Positions 1 through 8,421 of a DNA stretch of 64,000 nucleotides are shown here, in pieces (position 1 is the stretch's first letter; every line of letters begins with the position of its first letter). The translations under genes and the position numbers were made by a program. The stretch is taken from NCBI GenBank assembly GCA_033794685.1, contig JARAYZ010000002.1; one strand, given 5' to 3'. A model generated the notes under the pieces. The model made no database searches. It was not told where the DNA came from and was given only the letters and a program-made list of their open reading frames with translations. Source of the DNA: Lentzea sp033794685 (GTDB lineage: Bacteria; Actinomycetota; Actinomycetes; Mycobacteriales; Pseudonocardiaceae).

Positions 1-8
1 CTTCCGAG

Positions 9-27
9 GTGTTCAGGTAGCTGAACC
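9..27. terminator. Hairpin downstream of the DHFR-like gene
   Basis: GTTCAG and CTGAAC (11-16 and 21-26) form a perfect 6-bp stem around GTAG, and flanking GG/CC bases can extend it. It lies 44 bases past the stop of the leftward reductase gene, so it could end that transcript. No T-run follows. It could equally be an operator for a gene beyond the left edge. The rest of 1-70 holds nothing I can identify. Confidence 0.35.
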
Positions 28-70
28 TTCCTCACCTTGGCGTGACGATGTGGAGCGATCAAGACGCCAA

Positions 71-676
71 TCAGCGCACCACGCGATACGTCACATGCGT
101 GAAGGCGGGACCCGAACGCGACGACAGCTGTTCCAGGGTCAGTCCGGGAACACCGTCGAACAGCCGCGTCCCGGCGCCGAGCGTGATCGGCACGATCCGC
201 AGCCGCAGTTCGTCGATCAGACCGGCGGCCAGGTACTGGTTGACGGTGGAGGCGCCGCCGTGGATCGAGATGTTGCCGTCCCCAGGCACCTCACGGGCAC
301 GGTCGAACGCCGCCGCGGCGCCCTCCGTCACGAAGTGGAACGTCGTGCCGCCCTCCATCGGCTGCGGCTCGCGCGGGTGGTGGGTGAGCACGAAGACCGG
401 CCCGTGGTACGGCGGGTCGTCACCCCACCAGCCGTTCCACGGACGGTCCCACGGGCCGCGGACCGGGCCGAACATGTTGCGGCCCATGATGAACGCCTTG
501 GTCTCGGCCAGACGGTCCATCTGCCACTTCCGCTCGTCGGCGTCCTCGAACCACGCGTGCAGCGTGCTGCCCCAGCCGTCGCCGCCGTCGTCCCCGAACG
601 GACGGTCCTCGCTCTGGCCGAGCCCCGCCGCGTAGCCGTCGAGGGAGATCGAGAGATCGCACGTCACCTTGGTCAT
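71..676 (-). CDS. Dihydrofolate reductase family protein (RibD C-terminal fold)
   Basis: A 201-residue cytoplasmic protein of the RibD C-terminal/DHFR-like superfamily, whose members bind NADPH and reduce pterin- or flavin-like substrates. The N-terminus (MTKVTCDLSISLDGY) is the typical first strand of this family. FIMGRNMFG and the later GDGNISIHGGASTVNQYL fit the cofactor-binding loops, and LIDELRLRIVP followed by LGAGTRLF is the usual C-terminal signature. I chose the Met at 676 because the 14 codons upstream do not resemble the family. The gene is divergent from the LysR gene at 751. Its substrate is unknown; these stand-alone genes are common and mostly uncharacterised. Confidence 0.85.
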   Translation of the reverse strand: MTKVTCDLSISLDGYAAGLGQSEDRPFGDDGGDGWGSTLHAWFEDADERKWQMDRLAETKAFIMGRNMFGPVRGPWDRPWNGWWGDDPPYHGPVFVLTHHPREPQPMEGGTTFHFVTEGAAAAFDRAREVPGDGNISIHGGASTVNQYLAAGLIDELRLRIVPITLGAGTRLFDGVPGLTLEQLSSRSGPAFTHVTYRVVR

Positions 677-750
677 GCCACAAGCCTGACCCCGCAGATT
701 CATGACGTCCAATGCCAATACGACGGCGTTCTCATTGATAGCGTTGATGA

Positions 751-1620
751 ATGCTCAGCCTGGTGCACCTCCGAGTGCTGGCGGCCGTGGCCCGGTGCGG
801 CTCGGTGACCGAGGCCGCGAAGCAGCTGCACTACTCCCAGCCGTCGGTGAGCCACCACCTGGCGAGACTGGAGGCGGCCACGGGCGTGCAGCTCCTGCAA
901 CGCGCCGGCCGCGGGATCCGCCTCACCCCGGAAGGACGGCTGCTGGCCGATCGGGCGGCGGAGATCGTGGGCCGGGTGGACGCGGCGACGACCGAACTCG
1001 CCGCCCACGCCGGACTGCGGGCGGGACGGGTCCGGGTGGCGGCCAACGCGTCGACCGCCGCCACGATCGTCCCGAGAGCGGCCAGGCGGCTGGCGGACGA
1101 GCATCCCGGGCTGGGGCTGAGCCTGGTCGAACGGCACCCCGCCGAGGCGTTGCGGATGCTGCGCCACGGCGAGATCGAGATCGCGCTCGTGTTCCGCCAC
1201 GCCGACACCCCGTTCGAGGAGGGCTTCCGGTCCGTCCACCTCGGCGACGACCCGATCCACCTGATCAGCAGGCACCCGGAGGACAGCCTCGCGAACCACG
1301 CGGAGTCGGCCTGGATCGGCGGGTGCGACGCGTGCCGGGCGGAGCTGGAGACCGTGTGCCGCAGCGAGGGTTTCGCGCCGCGGATCGTCTCGCACAGCGA
1401 CGACATGGTCGTCGTGCAGGCGCTCGTGGCGGCCGGTGCGGGCGTCGCGATCCTCGCGGGTCTCGGGTTGCAGGCCCATCGGAGGCCGGACGTGGAAGCC
1501 AGCGAACTGGCCGGCTTCCACCGCGAGATCCACGCGGTGACGTACGGCGACCCGCCCGATCCTCCGGGCGTGGCCGCCGTGCTCACCGCGTTGACTCAGT
1601 CGTTCAGCGCTTCAACGTGA
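751..1620 (+). CDS. LysR family transcriptional regulator
   Basis: A 289-residue LysR-type regulator. Residues 1-60 hold the winged helix (LRVLAAVARCGSVTEAAK, then HYSQPSVSHHLARLE), followed by the linker helix and a periplasmic-binding-like effector domain (about 90-289). It starts 74 bases from the divergent DHFR-like gene and probably acts on that intergenic region, since LysR proteins usually control their divergent neighbour. Its last 17 bases overlap the end of the convergent DUF1062 gene. The ligand cannot be inferred. Confidence 0.9.
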   Translation: MLSLVHLRVLAAVARCGSVTEAAKQLHYSQPSVSHHLARLEAATGVQLLQRAGRGIRLTPEGRLLADRAAEIVGRVDAATTELAAHAGLRAGRVRVAANASTAATIVPRAARRLADEHPGLGLSLVERHPAEALRMLRHGEIEIALVFRHADTPFEEGFRSVHLGDDPIHLISRHPEDSLANHAESAWIGGCDACRAELETVCRSEGFAPRIVSHSDDMVVVQALVAAGAGVAILAGLGLQAHRRPDVEASELAGFHREIHAVTYGDPPDPPGVAAVLTALTQSFSAST

Positions 1621-2152
1621 AGGTGAAGTCGCCGGAGACCTTGCCGGCCAACCGGATCGCCGACACGACCTTCCCGTCGGTGATCAGCCGTTCGACCTCA
1701 CCGCGGGTCAGCCCGAACCCGTCCGCGATCAGTCGGATCGGCCTGATCGGGATCCGCGCCTCGAACCGCACCGCGACGTCGGCCACCTCCAGGTCGAGGT
1801 GACCGGACCCGCCGGTGTCGAGCCGCCACGCGCCCTCCCAGTCGAGGGCGATGTGGTTGCGGCGCTGCAGGAGGGTGTCCTGCAACAGTTCCGCGACGAG
1901 CGTCAGGTCGTTGGCGTGCAGGCGGTCCAGCAGTGCGGGCCGGACGGTGCGGACGTGGGCCCGCTCGAAGATCGTGAGCTTGGCCGTGTCCCCGCAGCCC
2001 GTGCAGAGCACGAGCAGCCACGCGTCGAGGACCTTGTGGTTGGCGTTGACCCGGAACTTGCCGCTCGCCCGGAAGCGGTCGGCGGCGCACACGTGGCAAC
2101 GGCGGTGGACAAGAGGAAGACAGGTGGGCACGACGGCCCAGGTGTTGAGCAC
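1604..2152 (-). CDS. DUF1062 domain-containing protein
   Basis: A 182-residue protein of the DUF1062 family, of unknown function. The N-terminal Cys residues (RRCHVCAADRF, then LVLCTGCGDTAKL) form two CxxC pairs and suggest a zinc ribbon. The C-terminal part (DGFGLTRGEVERLITDGKV) looks like an S4/HTH-like nucleic-acid-binding segment. It starts at a GTG (MLNTWAVVPT is the family's typical N-terminus) with no clear ribosome-binding site, so it may be leaderless. Its stop lies inside the LysR gene's 3' end. The 127 bases between it and the amine oxidase hold nothing obvious. Confidence 0.8.
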   Translation of the reverse strand: MLNTWAVVPTCLPLVHRRCHVCAADRFRASGKFRVNANHKVLDAWLLVLCTGCGDTAKLTIFERAHVRTVRPALLDRLHANDLTLVAELLQDTLLQRRNHIALDWEGAWRLDTGGSGHLDLEVADVAVRFEARIPIRPIRLIADGFGLTRGEVERLITDGKVVSAIRLAGKVSGDFTFTLKR

Positions 2153-2279
2153 AGAGGTACACCGTTCGGTGAGAAATCCGCAGCAAAGGGAGCGCGCTGC
2201 TCAGAGAGCGGCGCGCAACGAAGACCAGCGCTTGGGAGAACTCAGGCGATGTACAACGGTGCGTCCTTGCCTCGACGAC

Positions 2280-4214
2280 TCAGTCGGGCAGGAACGTAAC
2301 GGCCTGGGGCGGCACGATTCCACCCAATTTCGGCAGGGTGGCGGACCCGAGCGCGGTCTCCAGCTGCTCCCACCGCGTCACGAGGTCCGAGAGCATCAGC
2401 ATCATCACGTCCGGGAAGGCGTACAGGAAGCTCTGATAGCGGTAGTGGTCGAGGTAGAACACCACCACGTCGTCGGTCAGCGCAGTCGCCGAAGTGGTGC
2501 GGGCGTTGAAGAACAGGTCGTAGTGGCCGAGCAGCCCGCCCCGGCCGAGCACCGACCGCGCGTAGATCCCGCCGAAGTCGACCTCGACCCGGCCGGAGGC
2601 GACGAGGAACACGCCGTGCGCCGCGTCGTCCTCGCGGAACAGCACATCGCCTGCCGTGTAGGGGATCTCGTCGAACATCGACGCGAGCGTCTCCAGTTCG
2701 GCGTCCGCGAGCGCGCCGAACAACCGCACGCCGTGGGGATCGACGCTCTCCCGCAGGCAGGCCACCCGTTCGGTCAGTTCGCGTTCGGTGATGTGGTTCA
2801 TCCGCATCCGCACGAACCGCAGCATCCGGTCGGTGTTGCGTGACTGGGCACGGGATTTGCCGGCACTGGGTGGGGTGTAGAGGTCGGAGCGTCCGCTGAT
2901 CCGCGCGGCCTCGCGGCGGCCGGACTCGTAGGCGCTGTGCACACAGCCCCAGTGGTACGGGTTCGTGCCCTCGCCGGCGAAGAACAGCCCGTCGCCGACC
3001 GGTTCGGCCAGCGTCGCGATGTCCTTGGACGACGATCCGACGCCGATGCAGGTGTACGAGCCCAGCGCGTACGGGTCCGACGACCACGTGGTGCGCGAGA
3101 CGCTGCGCGGGGCGGGCGCTTCGGCGCCGAAGAGGTCCTGGACGACGTCCGTCGCGTACGCCGAGACGGCCTCCTCGGACCAGGTCTCCATCTCACGGCC
3201 GAGAGAGGCACCGAGCAGCATCACGAGGATCGGCTTGCCGTGCGACTTCCACATGCTGATGACGACGGTGGGGTAGCGATCGGTGTCGCGGCAGAGGTAG
3301 CCGAACACGTACTGGTCGCGCGGCCAGAACGGTGCGTCGTAGTGCAGGGCGATCTTGTTGAGCGTGCCGAAGCCGAGCCGGGCGATCGCGGACCGCTTGG
3401 CCGCCGGTAGTGGCGGCACGAACTCGATCGCGTCCGCCTTCAACACCCCCAAGGGCAACGTGACGAGCACCTTGTCCGCTTCGAACACGCCGCGGTCGGT
3501 GGTGACGCGTCCAGGCTCGATGCGCGAGACCACGTGGCCGAGCCGGACGTCGAGCCCCTCGGCCAGAGCGTCCACAACGGACTGATAGCCCTGGTGCAAC
3601 GTGCTGTCGCCGTAGCCGTAGACGAGGTAGCCGTCCTCCCAGTGCTTGAGGGAGAGCTTGTCCGGATCCTCTGCCGCGTCCTCGCGCAGGATCACGTTCA
3701 GGTGGTACCGGACGGCCTGTTCGTCCTCGGGGGACAGGCCGTGTTCGGCCAGGACCTCCTTCATCGCCTGACCCAGCGGAACGTCCGGGTGATCTCCCTT
3801 GCGCGCCACGTCGGCGCGGCGTTCGAGCTCGTGCAGGATCTCGTCGGCCAGTTCCACCGTCCGGGTCTTGTAGCGGTGGTTCACCGCGCGCCGGTCGGCT
3901 CCGAACAGGTCGAGGCTGTCGAACCCACCGGTGTAGGCGCTGTCCCCGCCCACGTAGCTGTACGGGATCCCCAGGTCCTCCACCAGTTCGGTGATGGGGT
4001 TGCCGTCCGTGCCGTGGATCCAGTGCGCGCCCAGGTCGACCCCGTGCTCGTCGGTCCAGATCCGGCCGCCGGCGCGGTCCCTCGCTTCCAGGACGGTCAC
4101 GGGGTGGCCGAGTTCGCGCAGCGCACGTGCCGCCGCGAGGCCCGAGATCCCCGCTCCCACCACGAGGACGCTCGGTCTCGCGTCCTCACCACCACCATCA
4201 GATACCGAGGGCAT
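2280..4214 (-). CDS. Flavin amine oxidase fused to a cyclic-nucleotide-binding domain
   Basis: A 644-residue fusion. Residues 1 to about 440 are a flavin-dependent amine/polyamine oxidase: VLVVGAGISGLAAARAL is the FAD Rossmann motif, LEARDRAGGRIWT the second FAD contact, LGAHWIHG the substrate-cavity signature, and FFAGEGTNPYHWGCVHSAYESG the C-terminal FAD motif. After a linker, about 490-605 is a CAP_ED-like cyclic-nucleotide-binding fold (GDVLFREDDAAHGVFLVASGRVEV, then LLGHYDLFFNARTTSATAL). The phosphate-binding cassette lacks the canonical FGE, so nucleotide binding is doubtful. I chose ATG 4214 because residues upstream are unrelated and reach into the divergent cholesterol oxidase gene. 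There is no signal peptide, so it should oxidise an amine in the cytoplasm. Confidence 0.88.
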   Translation of the reverse strand: MPSVSDGGGEDARPSVLVVGAGISGLAAARALRELGHPVTVLEARDRAGGRIWTDEHGVDLGAHWIHGTDGNPITELVEDLGIPYSYVGGDSAYTGGFDSLDLFGADRRAVNHRYKTRTVELADEILHELERRADVARKGDHPDVPLGQAMKEVLAEHGLSPEDEQAVRYHLNVILREDAAEDPDKLSLKHWEDGYLVYGYGDSTLHQGYQSVVDALAEGLDVRLGHVVSRIEPGRVTTDRGVFEADKVLVTLPLGVLKADAIEFVPPLPAAKRSAIARLGFGTLNKIALHYDAPFWPRDQYVFGYLCRDTDRYPTVVISMWKSHGKPILVMLLGASLGREMETWSEEAVSAYATDVVQDLFGAEAPAPRSVSRTTWSSDPYALGSYTCIGVGSSSKDIATLAEPVGDGLFFAGEGTNPYHWGCVHSAYESGRREAARISGRSDLYTPPSAGKSRAQSRNTDRMLRFVRMRMNHITERELTERVACLRESVDPHGVRLFGALADAELETLASMFDEIPYTAGDVLFREDDAAHGVFLVASGRVEVDFGGIYARSVLGRGGLLGHYDLFFNARTTSATALTDDVVVFYLDHYRYQSFLYAFPDVMMLMLSDLVTRWEQLETALGSATLPKLGGIVPPQAVTFLPD

Positions 4215-4387
4215 CGCTCGATTGTCGGGCAACCATCCGTGCCCGAACATTCCCGGATCGTGTGCTCGCGCTGGGCCGTCCGGGTTGTCCGCGCGCGTCC
4301 CGAAAACCGGCTCCGACCTCGTCACCAGCGCTGCGCTCCCCGAGGGAACCGGGACTACCAGGTAGTGACTTGATCTACAACCGCCGG

Positions 4388-4401
4388 TATAACTTGTTCT
4401 C
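4388..4401. promoter_or_regulatory. KstR-like operator upstream of cholesterol oxidase
   Basis: TATAACTTGTTCTC matches the KstR consensus TnnAACnnGTTnnA at every fixed position except the last (C for A). It lies 25 bases before the cholesterol oxidase ATG, where a repressor would block transcription. KstR represses cholesterol catabolism genes in mycobacteria and rhodococci. Assignment rests on motif match, position and the neighbouring gene's function. Confidence 0.55.
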
Positions 4402-4426
4402 ATGCGCCCACAGTGAGGAAGATCAC

Positions 4427-6052
4427 ATGACCCACACAATGACGTGTGACAACGGTTTTGAAGGTCCTTCACGACGTTCGTTCATAGCTGGAACAGGTTC
4501 TATTCTTGGGGCTGTCGCCCTGGGAGGCGTCGCTCCGGTGGCACGGGCGGCGACCTCGATCGCGGACGCGGCAGTCGTTCCCGCCCTGGTGATCGGCACC
4601 GGCTACGGCGGAAGCGTGACGGCCCTGCGGCTCGCTCAGGCCGGTGTCGACGTCCACATGGTCGAGATGGGCATGGCGTGGGACACCCCCGGCGCGGACG
4701 GGAAGATCTTCGCGAACACGACGACCCCGGACCAGCGTTCGTTCTGGCTGCGGACCAAGACGAAGCAGCCGCTGAGCCACTTCCTGGGCATCCCGATCGA
4801 CAAGGCGGTCCCGAAGTACACGGGCATCCTCGACGCCGAGGAGTTCCCGGGCATCACCGTCTACCAGGGACGGGGTGTCGGTGGCGGTTCGCTCGTCAAC
4901 GGCGGCATGGCCGTGACGCCGAAGCGGGAGAACTTCGCCGACGTCCTGCCGATGGTGAACGCCGACGAGATGTACAACACCTACTACCCGCGGGCCAACC
5001 AGGAGCTCGGCGTCAACCTGATCAGGGCGGCCTGGTTCGACTCGACCCCGGCCTACCAGTACGCGCGGGTCGGCCGGAAGCACGCCCAGCGGTCGAACTT
5101 CCCGTTCGTCTTCGTGCCCACCGTGTACGACTGGAACTACATGGAGCAGGAGGCCGCCGGGACGGTGCCGAAGTCGGCGCTGGCCGGGGAGATCCTGTTC
5201 GGCAACAACCACGGCAAGAAGTCGCTGCAGAAGACCTACCTCAACAAGGTCAGGGCGACCGGCCGCGTCACGATCTCACCGCTGCACCGGGTCGTCGACG
5301 TCAGGCCGGCGACGGGCGGGTACAAGGTCACCATCGAGCAGCTCAACACCACCGGTGACGCGATCGCGGTCAAGGAGGTCACCGCGGCGAAGGTGTTCTT
5401 CGCGGCGGGCAGCGTCGGCACGAGCAAGCTCCTGGTCAAGCTGAAGGCCACCGGTGCGTTGCCGAACCTGAACGGCGAGGTCGGCAAGGGCTGGGGTGAC
5501 AACGGCAACGTCATGTGCGGCCGCGCGAACCACATGTGGGACGCGACCGGCACGCTGCAGTCGTCCATCCCGACCCTGGGCATCGACAACTGGGCCGCGG
5601 GCGGAGCCTTCGCCGAGGTGGCGCCGCTGCCGACCGGGATCGAGACCTACGCGTCGTTCTACCTCTCGATCACGAAGACGCCGAACCGCGGCACGTTCAC
5701 CTGGAACGCCGCCGCGGGCAAGGCCGAGCTGAACTGGCAGACGGCGTGGAAGGAGGTCTCGATCAGCGCCGCGAAGTCCATCTTCGACAAGATCAACTCA
5801 AAGGAGGGGACGATCTACCGGACCGACCTCTTCGGCGTGTACAAGATCTGGGGCGACCACCTGACGTACCACCCGCTGGGCGGCGCGATCCTCGGCAAGG
5901 CGACCGACAACTACGGGCGCCTGCACGGTTATCCGGGCCTGTACGTCATGGACGGGTCGTTGATTCCCGGCAGCACCGTGGTGAATCCGTTCGTCACGAT
6001 CACGGCGCTGGCCGAGAGGAACATCGAGAAGATCATCGCCACCGACCTCTGA
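4427..6052 (+). CDS. choA: Secreted cholesterol oxidase, GMC family
   Basis: A 541-residue FAD enzyme that oxidises and isomerises 3-beta-hydroxysterols to 3-keto-4-ene steroids with production of H2O2. The N-terminus has a twin-arginine signal (SRRSFIAG, a hydrophobic stretch, then ARAATS), so export is folded and cofactor-loaded. LVIGTGYGGSVTALRLAQAG is the FAD motif, GRGVGGGSLVNGGM the second FAD contact, and YHPLGGAILGKATD with MDGSLIPGSTVVNPFVTI the C-terminal GMC signature. Length and motifs fit class I (non-covalent FAD) cholesterol oxidases of Streptomyces and Brevibacterium. ATG 4427 follows GAGGAAG at good spacing. The gene is divergent from the amine oxidase, and a KstR-like site precedes it. 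Confidence 0.93.
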   Translation: MTHTMTCDNGFEGPSRRSFIAGTGSILGAVALGGVAPVARAATSIADAAVVPALVIGTGYGGSVTALRLAQAGVDVHMVEMGMAWDTPGADGKIFANTTTPDQRSFWLRTKTKQPLSHFLGIPIDKAVPKYTGILDAEEFPGITVYQGRGVGGGSLVNGGMAVTPKRENFADVLPMVNADEMYNTYYPRANQELGVNLIRAAWFDSTPAYQYARVGRKHAQRSNFPFVFVPTVYDWNYMEQEAAGTVPKSALAGEILFGNNHGKKSLQKTYLNKVRATGRVTISPLHRVVDVRPATGGYKVTIEQLNTTGDAIAVKEVTAAKVFFAAGSVGTSKLLVKLKATGALPNLNGEVGKGWGDNGNVMCGRANHMWDATGTLQSSIPTLGIDNWAAGGAFAEVAPLPTGIETYASFYLSITKTPNRGTFTWNAAAGKAELNWQTAWKEVSISAAKSIFDKINSKEGTIYRTDLFGVYKIWGDHLTYHPLGGAILGKATDNYGRLHGYPGLYVMDGSLIPGSTVVNPFVTITALAERNIEKIIATDL

Positions 6053-6071
6053 CCGGTCCGGTGTGGACCGG
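6053..6071. terminator. Short bidirectional hairpin
   Basis: CCGGTCC and GGACCGG form a perfect 7-bp stem around GGTGT, directly after the cholesterol oxidase stop and 9 bases before the stop of the convergent carboxymuconolactone decarboxylase-like gene. No T-run is present, as is common in high-GC actinomycetes. Confidence 0.5.
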
Positions 6072-6079
6072 GGCCCTGG

Positions 6080-6559
6080 TCAGATCTTCGGGAGCACGCA
6101 CATCGCGTCGAGGCCGAACACCCGGTTCAACCTGCCGAACACGAGCCACGCCCCGATGCTCATCGTGAGCTCGACGATCTCCGTCTGGCTGTAGTGCGCG
6201 GTCATGCGGGACCAGAACTCGTCGTCGAGACCGTGGTGATCCAGTGCGTACCGCTCGGCGTACTCCGCGGCCAGTCTCGCCCGGTCGTCGAAGGCGTCGG
6301 TGGTGCGCCACTGGGTCACCGCGTCGATGAAGTCGTCCTCGACCTTCTCGCCCTCGCGGTCGGTGCGCCACTCCAGGCAGAACATGCAGCCGTTGATCTG
6401 CGCGATCCGCAGCCGTGCGGCCTCGAACTCGCGCAGACCCAGCGTGGTGTGCTGGTAGACCGACAGCGAGAGGTTCGCGGCGGCCATGCCGATGCCCGGC
6501 ACGAGCTCGCCCCACACGTACCCGATCGGGTCCTTGCCCTCGGGGATGTCGATGTTCAT
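6080..6559 (-). CDS. Carboxymuconolactone decarboxylase family protein
   Basis: A 159-residue AhpD/CMD-fold protein. AARLRIAQINGCMFCLEWRTD contains the CMD core (here NGCMFC, a CxxC pair), which in AhpD-type members acts as a redox-active site. It is all-helical and cytoplasmic. Its start overlaps the stop of the upstream dehydrogenase by four bases (ATGA), with GGAAGGAG ahead of it, so the two are translationally coupled. Together they lie downstream of a perfect KstR-type operator. A role in handling a steroid or peroxide intermediate is inference; CMD-fold proteins have varied activities. Confidence 0.85.
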   Translation of the reverse strand: MNIDIPEGKDPIGYVWGELVPGIGMAAANLSLSVYQHTTLGLREFEAARLRIAQINGCMFCLEWRTDREGEKVEDDFIDAVTQWRTTDAFDDRARLAAEYAERYALDHHGLDDEFWSRMTAHYSQTEIVELTMSIGAWLVFGRLNRVFGLDAMCVLPKI

Positions 6560-7635
6560 GGCCTGCTCCTTCCGAGCTTGCCGGCCGCGTGCCGCAGCGG
6601 GACGTCGAGCGCGTCGTAGAGTCCGGGCTCGGCCTGCGCGAGCCAGTCGATGGCGTTCACGATCCGGCCGACGGCGGTCGCGTTGCCGCCCGCGGACCGG
6701 TTCTCGCCCTCGTCGGCGGACTCGACCGAGACCTCGATGCGAGGCCGCCCCTCGATGATCACCTTGTGCGAACCGTCGCCGGACGCCGGCATCGGCCAGT
6801 CCGTCGCGCACGACTCGTGGATGCGCGTGACGTGCTCGATGACGATGAGCGGCTCGCCGCCGACGATGCCCTGCACCTCGAACCGGATCGCGCCCTGGGT
6901 GCCCTTCTCGAACTCGCCCATGGTCCGCGTCGTCACGGTCTCGTCCAGCGCGCGCCGGTCGACGGTCTCGCGGATCTCGTCGAGCTCGACGCCGAACGCC
7001 CGTGCCATCAGCCGGATCTGCCCGCCCCACACCATGGTCGGCACCGTCGGCATCAGCATCGGTGCCTGGTAGTCGAGCGGCTGCCCGAACCCGATCAGCC
7101 ACCGCACCGCGTCGGGCTGGTCGTAGGTGGAGTAGTCGAAGATCTCCTGGCAGCGCACCGCGTCGATGGTGTGGCCGAGCCCGCTGACCAGCAACGGCAG
7201 CACGTCGTTGCCCCAGCCCGGGTCGACGCCGGAGACGAACAGCGATCCGCCGCCCTCCTTGATGGCGGCTAGAACCGGTTCTCGAACTTCGGGCGGCGCG
7301 CTCTGCGGGTCGTACAGCGCGTACAACGACGGCGTGACGACGATCGCGCCCGCGCGGATCGCCTTGGTGATGTCGGCCAGCGCGTCGTCTGGCCTGATGT
7401 CACCCGACGCGGCGTACACGACGGCGCGCGGACTCGTGGCGAGCACCGCGTCGATGTCGTTCGTGGCCTCGACTCCGAGGTTCTGCTCGATCCCGGCGAG
7501 ATCGCCGGCGTCACGGCCGACCTTCTCGGGGTTGTGGACGACCACGGCCGTCAGTTTCAGCGCCGGATGGGCATCGACGGCGCGAATGGCGGCCCGGCCG
7601 ACGTTGCCGGTGCCCCACACCACTGTGGCGATCAT
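6556..7635 (-). CDS. DapB-like NAD(P)H-dependent dehydrogenase
   Basis: A 359-residue oxidoreductase related to dihydrodipicolinate reductase and 2,4-diaminopentanoate dehydrogenase. IATVVWGTGNVGRAAIRAV is the Rossmann dinucleotide motif; the C-terminal half (LFVSGVDPGWGNDVLPLL, then RCQEIFDYSTYDQPDAVRW) matches the catalytic/dimerisation domain seen in this family. ATG 7635 starts exactly at the family's N-terminus; 20 upstream codons are unrelated. It is first in a two-gene operon with the CMD-fold gene, under a KstR-type operator. Homologues are common near steroid and lipid genes in mycobacteria and relatives, but the substrate is not established. Confidence 0.82.
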   Translation of the reverse strand: MIATVVWGTGNVGRAAIRAVDAHPALKLTAVVVHNPEKVGRDAGDLAGIEQNLGVEATNDIDAVLATSPRAVVYAASGDIRPDDALADITKAIRAGAIVVTPSLYALYDPQSAPPEVREPVLAAIKEGGGSLFVSGVDPGWGNDVLPLLVSGLGHTIDAVRCQEIFDYSTYDQPDAVRWLIGFGQPLDYQAPMLMPTVPTMVWGGQIRLMARAFGVELDEIRETVDRRALDETVTTRTMGEFEKGTQGAIRFEVQGIVGGEPLIVIEHVTRIHESCATDWPMPASGDGSHKVIIEGRPRIEVSVESADEGENRSAGGNATAVGRIVNAIDWLAQAEPGLYDALDVPLRHAAGKLGRSRP

Positions 7636-7649
7636 GTGGTGCAGATTAC

Positions 7650-7665
7650 CTAGAACACGTTCTAG
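7650..7665. promoter_or_regulatory. Perfect KstR-type operator
   Basis: CTAGAACACGTTCTAG has 7-bp perfect arms (CTAGAAC/GTTCTAG) around AC. Its core TAGAACACGTTCTA fits TnnAACnnGTTnnA at every fixed base. It sits 14 bases upstream of the DapB-like start codon, where a repressor would block the promoter or a leaderless start. Confidence 0.75.
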
Positions 7666-7691
7666 TTGTACAGCGCCGATCCGGCGAGAAG

Positions 7692-7723
7692 CCACCCGGC
7701 GCGCCGGAAGTCGCGCCGGGTGG
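7692..7723 (-). terminator. Strong hairpin terminator
   Basis: CCACCCGGCGCG (7692-7703) and CGCGCCGGGTGG (7712-7723) form a perfect 12-bp stem with an 8-base loop. It lies 3 bases after the stop of the small leftward gene at 7727-7957 and separates it from the KstR-controlled operon. Confidence 0.75.
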
Positions 7724-7726
7724 TTC

Positions 7727-7957
7727 TCAGCGGTTCGAGGTCGGGAACCTGCCGTCTGAGCTGCCGAGAGCCACCAGTTCGGTGTACTGCTCCTGCCACG
7801 AGCGCTCGGTCGCGAGCAGGTCGGCGAGCCGTTGCACCCATGCCTCGTCCACGGTGCGTGCGGCGCCGGTGGTCAGATGGCGGGCGGTCTCCTCGCGTGC
7901 CTTGAACCATTCGGACAGCGTGGGCGCGAGCGCCGGTCCACCTTCGTCTGCTGGCAT
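7727..7957 (-). CDS. Small hypothetical protein
   Basis: A 76-residue acidic, helical protein with no family I recognise. The sequence from MPADEGGPALAPTLSEWFKAREETARHL to the end is rich in Glu, Arg and Trp, with codon bias typical of a real gene. The ATG at 7957 was chosen because the upstream codons are Arg/Pro-rich noise. It is divergent from the small protein at 8016 and ends at a strong terminator, which supports independent transcription. Confidence 0.6.
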   Translation of the reverse strand: MPADEGGPALAPTLSEWFKAREETARHLTTGAARTVDEAWVQRLADLLATERSWQEQYTELVALGSSDGRFPTSNR

Positions 7958-8015
7958 GGGCCGACGATACGCGGGTTCGTGGTGCTTGTTCCTGGTCAAG
8001 CGGCTACTGTGGGAC

Positions 8016-8354
8016 GTGTCGGGGGTGCCAGCCGACGGCAACCAGCCGCTGCGGTCCCCGGCCCCGTCCGGTCCGGTGTCTCCGGCCGGAGAACGGAGCA
8101 CCGGCTTGCAGCCGGATTTCCAGTCTTCCCCTTCCTCGTCCTCCCGGTTCGGCAAGTCGCGTCACGCGGCCGAGGACTTCGCTCAGGCGAGGTCGTCCGC
8201 CGAGGCCACCGGCATCGAGCGCCAGCGTCAGGCCGCCAAGCGAGTGGCGGAGCACGCTCTCGACGTGGGCGACTGCCGTGATCTGTTGTCCATGCTCGGT
8301 CTGACGAACCTGCCGGTGTCCACCGCGGCCGGCGTCGAAGGGGCTCGCGGGTGA
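8016..8354 (+). CDS. Hypothetical actinobacterial small protein
   Basis: About 112 residues if started at GTG 8016 (GTG 8025 is also possible). The first 45 residues are Ser/Pro-rich and disordered. The rest (RHAAEDFAQARSSAEATGIERQ, then VAEHALDVGDCRDLLSMLGL) is helical and ends in a motif often seen in small actinomycete proteins of unknown function. It is followed by a strong terminator. No function can be assigned. Confidence 0.55.
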   Translation: MSGVPADGNQPLRSPAPSGPVSPAGERSTGLQPDFQSSPSSSSRFGKSRHAAEDFAQARSSAEATGIERQRQAAKRVAEHALDVGDCRDLLSMLGLTNLPVSTAAGVEGARG

Positions 8355-8380
8355 CTCGCGCCGTCCGGACCTGATAAGTC

Positions 8381-8421
8381 CACTGTGGAGTGAATGGCCG
8401 GAGACCTTTCACTCCACAGTG
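8381..8421. terminator. Bidirectional terminator overlapping the dinB stop
   Basis: CACTGTGGAGTGAA (8381-8394) and TTCACTCCACAGTG (8408-8421) form a perfect 14-bp stem with a 13-base loop between two convergent genes. The right arm contains the dinB stop codon (8409-8411). Confidence 0.8.
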
